Of a DNA stretch of 64,000 bases, positions 25,981-37,532 are shown in pieces (within the stretch, counting starts at the first letter, position 1; each line of letters opens with the position of its first letter). Made by a program: the position numbers and the translations under genes. Location of the stretch: the NCBI GenBank assembly GCA_029959085.1, contig JARWIR010000001.1, positions 14,561,730-14,625,729 of the forward strand, in the 5' to 3' direction. The notes below the pieces were generated by a model that worked only from the letters and a program-made list of their open reading frames with translations, had not been told where the DNA came from and did no database searches. The stretch is from Nemophila menziesii (Eukaryota; Streptophyta; Magnoliopsida; Boraginales; Hydrophyllaceae).

Positions 25981-26477
25981 AATTCACTAATGATATTTAT
26001 GTTAAAAATGTTTTGAGGTAAGTAATAAATTTGTATCCAACGGGTGGTGAAAGATATCTTGTCTTTCATGGATCTAGATGAATCATGAAGGGCTAGGTGT
26101 TTTGCTTTCCTACTAAGGTCCACGGACGCTTTCTCGAAACATGTTTCTTATCTTCTTGACAACATTCTCACCATATTTACTGGTGTGAACTGAATTCTTC
26201 AAACGCTAGTGCTTGTTAATATGATTCCTTAAACACGCAAAGATTAGTATTTTCTTGTTTATAGGCTTGGCAACGAAACGAGCTTCTTCAACTTTGTCAT
26301 AGTGAGTCTCAAAGTTTAAGGACAAGTTTAGACTACCTTGTTTTTTAGGGTAATTTGATGCAAAAAAAATCCATAATAAGATTTTTGGAAGGAAATGAAA
26401 GGGAATGGAAAATATTATAGGAAGACCGCATTAAAAGAGAAATTAAAAAAACAACAAAAAAAAAACTAGAAAGATTT
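25981..26477. other. No gene recognised
   Basis: Flank of LTR copy A. A 73-codon minus frame at 25902-26123 overlaps the LTR end and has no domain. Confidence 0.4.
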
Positions 26478-26485
26478 ATAAGATG

Positions 26486-27217
26486 GGGTGGAAATTAGAA
26501 GGAACGGATCGGAAAAAAGGTATTTCGGAAAAATTCCAATTTTTTCCGGAATAGATTTTTTCCATTCCAATTCCTATCCAATTTTTCGGAACTGGGAAAA
26601 ACAATTCCTAATTTGGAATTTTGGAATTTACCGGAAATTTCGGCACGGAAATTTCAGAACTTTTGGTTCGAAAAATTCAGAAATTTGGGTTGGAATTTCG
26701 GAACTTTTGGTTCGGAAATTACGGAACTATGGGTTATAAATCGAAACAGTAGTTTAATACTTACCCGAAGAGTAACCGTAGTAAAAACTAAACTTATAAA
26801 ACTTACACGAAGAGTAACCGTAGTTAAAAACTAAACCATAGTTACTTTTCTCAATTACATGAAAAAACAAATATTGCAAAAATATCTTGGAAAATGATTC
26901 TGCAATATTACATGTTTCAAGGACTAAAGAAACATGCCACTGATTTTTATGTTTAAGATACTCCATACAATATTATTTTGAGATATAATTTATAATTCGG
27001 TAATATAATTCGAAAATAAAATCGGATCGGAAATATAATTCAGAAATAAAATCGGATCGGAAATTTCGGAAATTTATATGTAGTTCCAATTCCGATCCGA
27101 TTTTTTCGGAAAAATCAGAAATCGGAATTTCGGAATTTCGGAATTTCGGAACCTTAAAAATCTGTTCCGAAATCGGAATTTTCGGATCGGAATTTTCGGA
27201 TCCGATTTTTACCCCTA
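26486..27217. mobile_element. Non-autonomous hAT-like element, 0.73 kb
   Basis: Bounded by an exact 8-bp duplication ATAAGATG (26478-26485 and 27218-27225). The right end reads TTTTTACCCCTA and the left begins GGGTGGAAATTAG, so the left terminus seems to have lost about two bases of a TAGGGGTG-type end. Both subterminal zones are dense in CGGAAATTTCGGAA and CGGATCGGAA words, inverted relative to each other, as in hAT subterminal binding arrays. A 38-bp near-direct repeat around GAGTAACCGTAGT lies in the middle (26768-26837). No transposase. Confidence 0.85.
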
Positions 27218-27296
27218 ATAAGATGTTATTGGAGATTTTGGAAAAGGTTAGTGTATGATGATCAAAGGGAGAAATATTTTTTATTTGAAAATAATG

Positions 27297-27870
<574 letters not shown>

Positions 27871-27875
27871 CTTAC

Positions 27876-29679
27876 TAGTTGCTCTTAAAGTGTTATAAAA
27901 ATCAACACTAAAGAAAAGGAGCGATTATCGCAAGTATACGGGTCGTCTAAGTAATAAATTAGTAAAAACAGGGTAATCGTCTCCACATGGATTGTTAGGT
28001 GAAACAGATGTGTTTAATTCATGAGTAGAATTAACTGCAATATAAAATAAATAAAAGACAAATAGATTTTTTTTTGGTATTTAAATAAATAAACTAAACG
28101 CAAGAATGTAAATTAACTAGAGATTAAGTGCCCGTTTGGAAGTGCTTTTTTTGAGAAGCACTTAAAAGTGCTTTTAGCATTTTAAAAGTTTTTTATACTC
28201 TGAAAAGCACTTTTTTGAGAAGCACCAAATAGGTGCTTCTTAAAAAAAGCACTTAAAATAATTTTTGATTTCAAATGATTTTTAATTTATTTTTTAAAAT
28301 TTTGAATTTTATTCTAAAAGCGCTTTTTTACTCTAAAATAAGCACTTCCAAACGGGTCCTAAAACAGAATGAAAATAAAGTCTAAAAGAGTAAACACAAA
28401 TATGAGATGTATACTGGAGTCTCGCTAGGGTTTCACCTAATTCACGTAATCAATGATTTCGTTAAGGGTGGAACTGGTATTCCTATATTAGTCGGGACTC
28501 TACTCTTTCCTAACTCCCGTCACGGTAGACTTAGGAACTATCCTACGTTATTACAGACCCCATCAAGACAACTATAAGCTACGTCCAGATGATTACGAAT
28601 CTAACCTAATTGACTACGCGGTTAGTCAAGGTCGTCAGGATCAATGACAAATACCACGCGTTTATTATCTAGTTCAGTAATTAAACCCCCGTTCCAGATG
28701 ATCATCCCCACTAGTTAATAGCCTAATTACTATGACCTATCTTCTATTTACTAATTCATTGATAATAATTTAAGTACAAAATAATAAGCAATATAAAATA
28801 CCCAATTTAAATTAATTTAGAAACTAATCCCAAACTGAACACACTAATTAAATAAATTAGGGTTCATCCCATTATGCGATTCTCACGTAATTGATGTTTA
28901 GCTCATAATTGAAATAAAAACTAAAAAGAAATTAAAAGTATACATGTTCGTAATAACAGAAATAAAATAACATATATAGGAGAATGACTTGAGCTGTTGG
29001 TTGAAGGAAAGACTTTCTCCAACTTCTGCTTTTGCTCTCTGCCTTGCTCTTTCTCTAAAGATAATATAGTATGAAGCTCAATTGAAAGTTATTGATTAAT
29101 GAGATTTAAAGAAGCTTATATAGAGAGTAAAGACGGATTAGGTCTAATCTTGGGCTTAATTAAGTAATTAGGGGCCCAAATCTGTTTTGCTAATCTCGCA
29201 TCTATTGTACACACTTCAGTAAAACAGGCATAATTTTTGCATAGTAAGTCCAAATCACCTGATTCCACTTCTTGAATTTTTCTTACTCAGAGGCGCATCT
29301 TTTTCATTTGAACTACCATGTCTGAATTTGCACCGTTTGGGCTCGAAATAAGCTAGAAGTGACGACTTTCCAGTTTCTCATGCTCCTCCTACTCTATGTA
29401 AGTGATGACTTTTGCTCTTTTGACACTTCCTTTTGTTCTTAGACTCTAAACTTCACTTCTTCTATTTATCTTGGTGCCTCCTTGAAACCATGTACCTAAG
29501 AAATTCACACTAAACAAGCAAATTAATGCACAAAAGCTCTAAAAGTAACAATAATACAAATCTGAAGAAAGAAAGTGAAACATAGCAAAATATGCTCATA
29601 AATCCATTAAATAAGTCCAATTTCTACCTAAAATGATGTCTCATAAGGTCATTTATCTATAACAAGAAGGGAGACATCA
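27876..29679 (-). mobile_element. Gypsy-like solo LTR, copy B
   Basis: Minus-orientation LTR flanked by the exact 5-bp duplication CTTAC (27871-27875 and 29680-29684), with no internal region. It was therefore left by recombination between two LTRs. It begins (minus) TGATGTCTCCCTTC and ends GAGCAACTA. Length is 1804 bp including a nested 232-bp MITE, so about 1.57 kb of LTR, like copy A. Confidence 0.9.
28128..28359. mobile_element. Tourist-like (PIF/Harbinger) MITE inside solo LTR B
   Basis: Terminal inverted repeat CCCGTTTGGAAGTGCTT on the left and AAGCACTTCCAAACGGG on the right, flanked by TAA on each side (28125-28127 and 28360-28362). The 3-bp TAA duplication and CCGTTTGG-type ends fit Tourist MITEs. 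Internal AAGTGCTTTT/AAAAGCACTT words make it strongly self-complementary. No coding capacity. Confidence 0.9.
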
Positions 29680-29684
29680 CTTAC

Positions 29685-30107
29685 TTTTATGGAAGGCTCG
29701 TCTATGACATCCTGACCAAAGTTCCTTATGCGGATTTGAGGGTACTAGATCTCTATGGAGCTCCCCCATAAGACAAAAGCGTATTGGGTGTCTACGCACC
29801 ATATTGAGCTCCTATAAATGCCCTATCTTCCCAAAGAGGAAATGTATATGGACTATTTATTTTCAACTCTATTCGAATAGGTCCAAACACTGGTACAACA
29901 TTAGTTTTTAGAAGAAACACAACAAACACTCAGAGGTTTTCCTTTTCGGAAAAAGAACGGATACTATGTGACAAATTTTTTTGACAGAGAAAACCCCCTG
30001 AAACCCCTCTTACATCACTTGGTACACACCCAAATTAACCTTGGATGGATTATAAGACAAATATCTACAAGTTACAAGGTTATATACATATACAACCATT
30101 GGCCAAC
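29685..30107. other. No gene recognised
   Basis: Spacer between solo LTR B and the Copia element. It contains GGAGCTCCCCCATAAGACAAAAG-like sequence without coding signal. Confidence 0.4.
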
Positions 30108-31443
30108 ATATAGTCCAAGATAGAGGGGGTGAAAGGAATATGGTCTATTTATTTCAAACCAAACAATCTATTAGTCCAAAATATTTTTAAGGAATATAAA
30201 AACATATGATAGAATATGAAGATTTATGATAGGATATAAACAAATATGATAGAGGCAATTGATAAACGCTTAAAGCATGGAAAGTAAAAGTGTAGGGATA
30301 TTAAGAAATAGATGTATAGTGTTTGGGTTCCCAGAGGCCTACATCCATTACCTAATTTCTATTGCACTATTAGGATTTGCAAGATTCTCCATTAATATTT
30401 TGTATCCTTTTAACCGAATTAACAAACCACACATAATACTAAAAACCACTTCACGATATTATGAATCCTTCTCACGTGTCTATACCACACGAGGACTCAA
30501 ACTCTCTCTTTTCTGGTCTATGGAAGATCTCACTTCCAACTTATAACAAGACAAACTCTAAGGTTGAGTATTTGAATATACACTACCTAGCACTATCCTC
30601 TTTCTTGAGTAGATATAAATATTTACTTTGCAAGGCAAGTACAAAAAAGATTACAACATGATCTTGATATACTTTGGAAATATTCTTGAAGATATCAACT
30701 TGAAAGCTTAGTTTGTGGTGTTTAGAAGAGTTGAATATGTTTATTAATGACCTTCAGATTATAATAGATAATAACTCCAACGCTCACATCCTAGATGGCT
30801 TGTTTGATAGGATTGATGTTCTAAGTTGAAATTAAGGATTCTTGATCCTTAAGGGCCCGATCTCGGCAATGCTCATAATTTTCATTCTATTATAAATCTT
30901 GGAGGATCGACTTTCTCACTATTGGGGCTCCCTTTTCATCACCTTCAGAGGTCTGGTCTTTTGCTTTTTTTGAGGCTTAACTTCGTGCTCTTTATTTCTT
31001 CAAGACTCATATGGACATCGGTGGTCCATTCTTTTGTTTACCCAGAATTCTAATCTTGTCAACTTTGATCATATTTCATATTTCTCATTTCAACTATGAA
31101 TCCTGGAGGTCCGACTATGATCATTGGACTTCCAATTTATATAGATCCTAAATGATAATCACCATATGAATTATTGTGGTCTGCTTTATTAAATAGTCAT
31201 AGGTTCAAACCTAGTTACTTTACTTTACCAAGACTTTGATTGAGTTCAGTGATCCAACTTTTGGATCCATCGGAGGCCGAACATAGCCATATTTCAAATT
31301 AGATTTTTTGCGATGATGTCTTGTATACCTATGGTTTTATAATATAGACTTAAAATACACTATTGTCCCCAAATAAATAGTATACAAATAAATTAGAGAA
31401 GATTTGACATAGCTAATCACTCAAAACAAATACTAGCCAAACA
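30108..31443 (-). repeat. 3' LTR of the gag-only Copia element
   Basis: Minus-strand start TGTTTGGCTAGTATTTG at 31443. It shares with the other LTR the words AATAACTCCAACG and GATGTCT near the matching positions. The low-coordinate edge is approximate. The frames at 30277-30661 are translations of the LTR. Confidence 0.8.
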
Positions 31444-32336
31444 TTCTCCACCTATTCTATGATGACAAATTTTGACATGTTAAAATCATACCCATATCAC
31501 ATAGTCATGCACAATTAAATTATTTATGGCATGACTTGATCTCATATTACACATATGTTCATATAAGCACAAAATTGGAGTCTAGACTCCCCCATAAGCA
31601 ATGCATACTTGACTCCCTTATAAACAATGCATAGATGTATAGCGATATACGTTTCTTCTCCGTCTTTGGCAACATAAAACATATCTGCAAAGACTAGAGG
31701 AGCAATATGAAATACATGTTACATATATCCTAATCTTTTTAAGAATATATGGAGTCTTAATGGCATGACCCCTTCACATAAAAAACATGGATATGATCAG
31801 AATATATCACATAATTCATACGATATTTAACAATGCATACAATATAGATTATACTCCTACTTTGTCAAAAAAAAAAAAATTGATAGACATACTAGTATCT
31901 AATAATGACAAAGTAAGATCATACTTAAGATGGAGGGTATCACTCAACCTGAATAGATACACTTAAGCATACAAGCACAACTTACCAAGATGAGCAAAAC
32001 AGATAAAAACATTTTCACATAAACTCAAAGACGTACTTAATCATATATATCCACTTAGCATGTTAGCACGTATTTAATAATTAGGAATATATTATATTAA
32101 TACTAAGTAAAACATTTACAATGACAAACACTATTTGATCCCGTTCCAGACCATCCATAAGAATACATTTTTGTTTGAAGAGTCTCTTCACTTATAACCA
32201 CAAAGATAAGTTCTTTAAAGCATAACTAGATTTGGATCCATATGGGCTAGTAGCACTCTTCTTATTAAAAATCTATCAGTTTTTCACAAGAAGGCACAAG
32301 GGATTCAAGGTCCAACAAATTATGATTTTGGAATTG
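31444..32336. other. 3' internal part of the Copia element, no frame left
   Basis: Begins on the minus-strand side with the polypurine tract GGTGGAGAA. I could not find a coding block in it. It ends at the target duplication of the nested solo LTR. Confidence 0.5.
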
Positions 32337-33849
32337 TGGTGTCGCCTAAGGTGTGATAAAATAATATATAAAAGAAGTACAAATAAACACCCTAAGCTGA
32401 GCACAGTTCTGCAAGTATAGAGGACTTATGCAAGATAAATAGAATTCGTTCCTTAGAGACTATGAAGGTCAGAGAAAACTTATGCAAATTATCAAGTGCA
32501 AATATAGGAGTCAGAAATAATAATACACAAATAAATAAAAGACAAATAGATTTTTATTTGAGTTTTTGAATAAGAAATTTAAACTAATAAAATAAAGACA
32601 GAAAATTAAATGCAAGAGAAGAAGATAGTATGAGAGTTTAGCTTGAGTAATTAGCAAGTAATCCCCACTAGTTTTGCCGTTCTAAACATGTAAGGGTGAA
32701 TCATGTAATATTTCAATAATCGGTTTCAATTGTGCTAGGTAGTTTAAAATAGAGTTTACCTGTGTCAATAAGGGTCCTAAGCAAACTTTTCCTACAATTG
32801 ATTAAATGGCAATACACCAAACCATAATGACTATCTAGATCGGTTGGGTTGTCGGACCATCCTTACAGTAGATGTTATGTGCTAATTCTATTGTTAAATA
32901 TATAGTTGCTAATGACTATCTAACTACTATGTAGGTAATTCTATATGGGCGCGATCCACAAAGAACACAGAATATAAATCAAACACATAAACAGAGAAAT
33001 AAAACATGAATTCAATTTAAAACATTTCATTCTCAAATTAGATAGATGTCAACCAAAACTAAGGTTCATACATATATACTAAAATTCAAGCTAAATATAA
33101 TTTAGTTCATACCAATGGAAGAAAAGAAAGAAACTACAAATTCAAAGTTGAAGAAGACATAATTGATACACAACTCCTTCCAAACTTCTTTTCTTGTGTT
33201 GTAAACTTCCTCTTGGCTTAAGGCTTTGCCAAGGATGATTTTCTAATTATAAGAGGTTGTATTTATAGGGTATTGGAAGACCTAATTCGTTTCTTGGAGT
33301 ATAAGGTAGGTTTTGGACTTCAAGCCCAACTCAAATTCGTATCCCTAGAATCTAGAAAATGTAAGATTTTGATGTTGTTTTGTTTTGGCCGTAACTGATT
33401 CAATACTTATCCGTTTGACATATTCCACTAGTCTAAAGGGATCGTCTCGGAAAGATCTTTTAACTTTGATGTAGACCATTCTTCCAAATTTATAGCAAAT
33501 CTTGAGATATAAGCCCTTTTGTGGTCGTAGCTGATGGAATTCAGATTTATTTGGCAGCTTTATCTTTTCCTTTTTCATAATTCTTGTATTTATCTCCAAT
33601 TTCCATGTTTATCCTCTTTCCTTTATCTCTTAGAATTAACTTGGCCTCTAATTAATTATCATATATCTTTAAAGCTACACACTAAATAAACAATTAAACA
33701 CAATATGCTCTAAAAATAATAAATAATTAATTTAAGACACGAAATAGGCAAGTGTACTGAATCATGAGAAAATAGACCTATACTCTAATAAATACACCTA
33801 AAATGATGTCTCCAACTAATAATAAATCATCACAAATGGGGAGACATCA
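32337..33849 (-). mobile_element. Gypsy-like solo LTR, copy C, nested in Copia element
   Basis: Flanked by the exact 5-bp duplication AATTG (32332-32336 and 33850-33854). On the minus strand it starts TGATGTCTCCCC and ends GGCGACACCA, so it shows both canonical ends of this LTR family. Length 1513 bp. It carries the family landmark of a CTAAGGAACGAATTCT word near the 3' end, shared with copy D. It inserted into the Copia internal region and then lost its own interior. Confidence 0.92.
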
Positions 33850-34739
33850 AATTGCTACGCGATATAACCATTTCTCTTTCAATGAGTACAAACACGATTA
33901 GTAGTTTAGTATAAAAAGACGACAATGATAAAAAATGTGAGTGGGAGGCTTTAATAGTGAAAAAATTTAAAATCTTTTGCTTAAACATGGATTCATACCC
34001 AACACCATTCTTTGTGCACCCAAAATGAACCCTGATTTTCTTAATCTTTTCTTAATTTTAAAACAATAGAATTAAGGTCAACAAAACGTGTCCGTCCAAA
34101 AAAAATCTCTTTTCCATAAAATACTTTGTTTAACACAAAAATTCATCATTCAAATCTTTTGAAACATCTATAGTTTCCAAAATCCCGTTTGTTACTATCT
34201 TACTCCATTTTCAACTTTTTTGATAAAGCCTTATTGGTCTCAACAGAATGCAAACAAGTTTTGTAAAGAGAATGCAAAGCATTTTGAATATCATCGTAAC
34301 AAAGGTCATAATTAGTTAAATAAATACATAGATTAAAGGTACCTCATAATTGTTGTTATCTATGAAAGAAACTAGTTTAGCGTCACGATTATCACTCCCC
34401 TATTATTCTTAGTTGTTATCATCCCAAATTGCACAAGTCTACTTATTGTTTGTTACCGTGAATGCTAATAAACTTGTAGTATGATCATTATATCTTTCTC
34501 GTTTCTCTTGATCGAAATTGTTATTCAAATTTGCATAAGTGTGCATAACTTTCCTCGGATATGTCTTGATGTGTCTGATTTTCTTATAATGATATCATGT
34601 TGGTTCTTCTTCCTTTTTACGCCCTTCTTGAGTGGGTTTCTTAGGAAATTTCTTGTACTGTAAGATCCACTTTGTATTGTTTGCTAACTTTTCAAAAATA
34701 TCATCATATAAACCTTCACTTTTGAAATCTTCTTCCACT

Positions 34740-35450
34740 TTACTTTCCTTCTTTCATCCCGAGGCATGAAAGTTGAGATTATTCTTAACCTTTTTTGCTT
34801 TGACATATTGAAGCTTTTCTTGATCGAGTACAACTTCCTTTGTCATCAGATTGCATATAAGTTCATTAACTGAATATTTTGGAATATTCTGTGCATCATG
34901 ACTAAGCTCACCTTCAATTTGTACTCCTTTGGAAGAGCGAATAGAAATTTCCATTATAGCTCTTTGTGAGCGAATTGAAAGTTTTTCTTAGAGTTCTCGA
35001 GGTGTTGACGATATTGACGAATCTTCGGTGCATTGTATTGAAGTTTTCATAAGGTTCCATTAAGAATAACTTGTATTCAGTAACATTAAACCTGGTTTTT
35101 ATCTCATTCACATCTATAGTACCTTAATATGATAACTTTAAAATATCTCATATTTCATTTGCCAACTCACATTCATTCATTCTACTATATTCCATGGAAC
35201 TTAAACCACAAATGTGCATATTAAAGGCTTTGTTGTTCTTAGTGAGCTTTCCAATATCACAATAAGGGAGCACTTCATTTGTCTTGATCATTTTGGCTAG
35301 CTCATCCTTGTAGGGTGTAAAAGGGACATCTTTGGTAATATACCAAATCCCATAGTCAATTCATTTGAGAAAAATCTCTACCATCTTATTTTGATGGAAG
35401 TAATTGGTACCTGTAAAAAGTAGAGGTCTTGTTGTACATGAACCTTCCAT
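34740..35450 (-). pseudogene. Copia gag (UBN2-type) remnant
   Basis: A start at 35450 gives MEGSCTTRPLLFTGTNYF, the usual beginning of plant Copia gag. After stops and frame changes the UBN2 region continues at 35111-34914 (FLMEPYENFNTMHRRFVNIV) and 34954-34754 (YSVNELICNLMTKEV, KLQYVKAKKVKNN). A zinc knuckle was not found. Gag forms the particle that packages element RNA. At least two in-frame stops and one frame change disable it. Confidence 0.8.
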
Positions 35451-35514
35451 GGTGTTAGATTTTATGTCGTGATGACCTACCAATGATTAAGTTTGAAACA
35501 AATATATAGAGCTA

Positions 35515-35529
35515 GGCTCTAATGCTACA
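35515..35529 (-). other. Decayed primer-binding site
   Basis: Minus-strand TGTAGCATTAGAGCC immediately after the 5' LTR end; it resembles the TGGTATCAGAGC site that pairs with initiator tRNA-Met in Copia elements, with several mismatches. Confidence 0.6.
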
Positions 35530-36885
35530 TGTTAGCCAAGATATAATTCAAGAGGGTTAAACAATTAGTTTACAACCTCTTTGAATAAATTCTACAAATA
35601 TATGATATAATAACTGATTTATGATAGAAGATAAACTAATATGATGAAGGTAATGGGTCAAACACTTAAAGTTTAAAAAGTAAAAATGTAGGGATCGAAA
35701 AGTGATACCCAACGATGTATTGTGGTTTGGCTCCAAGAGTCCTACACTCACATCCTAAGGTATATTGGAACCTTAGTGTTTGCAAGATTTTACCTTAGTT
35801 TGAGCCTCTTTAACCGAGGTGAGAATAATAACATTTACAAACCACTTCGAAAACCCTCAAGGTCTCTCTTATATTATCGCAACACAAGAACAAAGTATTC
35901 ACACTACTCAAAACCAATTCACAATCCCGTTAAGCCTCTCTCGTATTTACACCACACAAGGACTCACGACTCTCTCTGTTCTAGTCTATGGAAGATCTCA
36001 CTTATAATCTAGAACAAGAGGAACTCTAGGGATGATGATTTGAATCTACATTACCTATCACTATACTCCTTGATGAGTAGAAATAATTTTTTTTTTCTTG
36101 CAAAAACAAGTACAAAAATATTACAACTTGAACTTGAAATGTTTTATAACTCTTCTTACATATATCAACTTGAAAACTTAATTTGTGGTGTTCAAAAGAG
36201 TTAAAATTGCAGAATAATGATTTTTTATTTATAGTAGACAATAACTCCAACGTCATATCCTATGTGGTGTCTTTTGATAGGCTTAATCTAATAAGTTGGA
36301 GGTCCGACTTTTTGAACCTTAGAGGTCTCACTCTTTTCAATGGTACTAATAAGACACAATTCTACTATGAATCTTGGAGGTTCGTCTTTCTTACTATTGG
36401 AGCTCCCCTCTCACCATCTCCCAAAGTTCAGACTTCTATTCTTCCGAGGTCAGACTTCTTGCTCGATATTCATTTGGTCGATACTCAGATGTATATTGAT
36501 TGTTCAGTCTTTAGGTTGCTCAGAACTCTGATCCCGCCGATGGTAATATTTCTTATTTCTATTATGGATCTTGGAGGTCCGAATTTGCTCCTCGTAGGTC
36601 TAACTTTTATAACTTCTCAATACTGATACCCAGATGAAGTACAATGGTCTAGTTTCATTGGTTCAATTTACAAAGACTCAGATAGAGTTTGGTGGTCCGG
36701 CTTCTAGATATATCAGAGGTCCGAACATAACCCTATTTCAGTTGAGCTTTTCTCAATGATGTCTCAATGTACCTATGGCCTGATAAGATAGATGTGAAAC
36801 ACACTATATACCCGAAGCAATATTATATCAATAATATAAAAAGATTTGAAACAATTAATCAATCAAAATAAATACTAGCCCAACA
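35530..36885 (-). repeat. 5' LTR of the gag-only Copia element
   Basis: Minus strand begins TGTTGGGCTAGTATTTA at 36885 and ends GGCTAACA at 35530. Frames at 35722-36012 and 36183-36626 are LTR translations with no domain. Confidence 0.85.
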
Positions 36886-36954
36886 AAATTGATATTAATT
36901 TTATAAAATTTAGGGTTTTTCTTAACTCTTTCAATAGACTTCTAATTATCTTTA

Positions 36955-37120
36955 GAGTAATGCTATATATCACCCCTTCACCCCTTATGTGGAGCCTATG
37001 TGGCATTAAATAAAGGAGAGAGAAAAAAGTCATTTAAGAAAAAGAAACATCATGATTGGTTTTTAAAATCTACACATAGGCTCCACATAAGGGGTGAAGG
37101 GGTGATATATAGCATTACTC
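36955..37120. mobile_element. Mutator-type MITE, 166 bp
   Basis: Inverted repeats of about 48 bp that are almost identical, starting GAGTAATGCTATATATCACC, flanked by the exact 9-bp duplication TTATCTTTA (36946-36954 and 37121-37129). A 9-bp duplication is the Mutator signature. The centre is A-rich. The nearly perfect foldback would make a strong hairpin if transcribed. Same family as 57080-57246 and related to 44390-44559. Confidence 0.93.
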
Positions 37121-37129
37121 TTATCTTTA

Positions 37130-37514
37130 AAGGTGAATACCACAAAAACTCTTCATCTTTGCCTAGTAGGCCGCTAACACCCTCTATTTGAAAACGAACC
37201 TTTTTATTTTTTATTTTATGACATCGTTAGTTTTTTTTTTCAATTACTAAATGGGTAATTCACCCCCAATTAACGTCACGTCATCAACATGAGTTTTTTT
37301 AATCTATTTTATTTTTCAAAAAAAAAATTTAATTATTTTTTCGTTTTCTTACATTTTTACTGTGTTGTTGGAAAAGACGTAAAGACAGAAGAAAAAAAAT
37401 TCCAAACAATGACAGGTTATTGGTATGGTATAAATTAGGTGATTAATCTCTTAATTAACAAAAGTTAGAAAAAAAATTATCAGTGTCAAAAAACAAAAAT
37501 AAAAAGTTAAAAAT
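37130..37514. other. No gene recognised
   Basis: AT-rich spacer between two Mutator-type MITEs. Nothing supportable. Confidence 0.4.
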
Positions 37515-37532
37515 GAGTAGTGCTATACACAT

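Larger units (their letters stand above)
30108..36885 (-). mobile_element. Copia element with gag only, carrying a nested solo LTR
   Basis: Two related 1.34-1.36 kb LTRs (30108-31443 and 35530-36885) in the same orientation enclose an internal region. The 5' LTR is at the high coordinate. A decayed tRNA-Met primer site (ATTAGAGCC) follows it on the minus strand, and a GGTGGAGAA polypurine tract precedes the 3' LTR. Without the nested solo LTR at 32337-33849 the internal region is only about 2.6 kb, and no integrase or reverse transcriptase is visible. It could have moved only with enzymes from another element. LTRs look clearly diverged from each other, so it is not young. Confidence 0.85.

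Noticed and set aside
36183..36626. 147-codon open frame as a gene
   Set aside because: Lies wholly inside the Copia LTR, and no domain is present.
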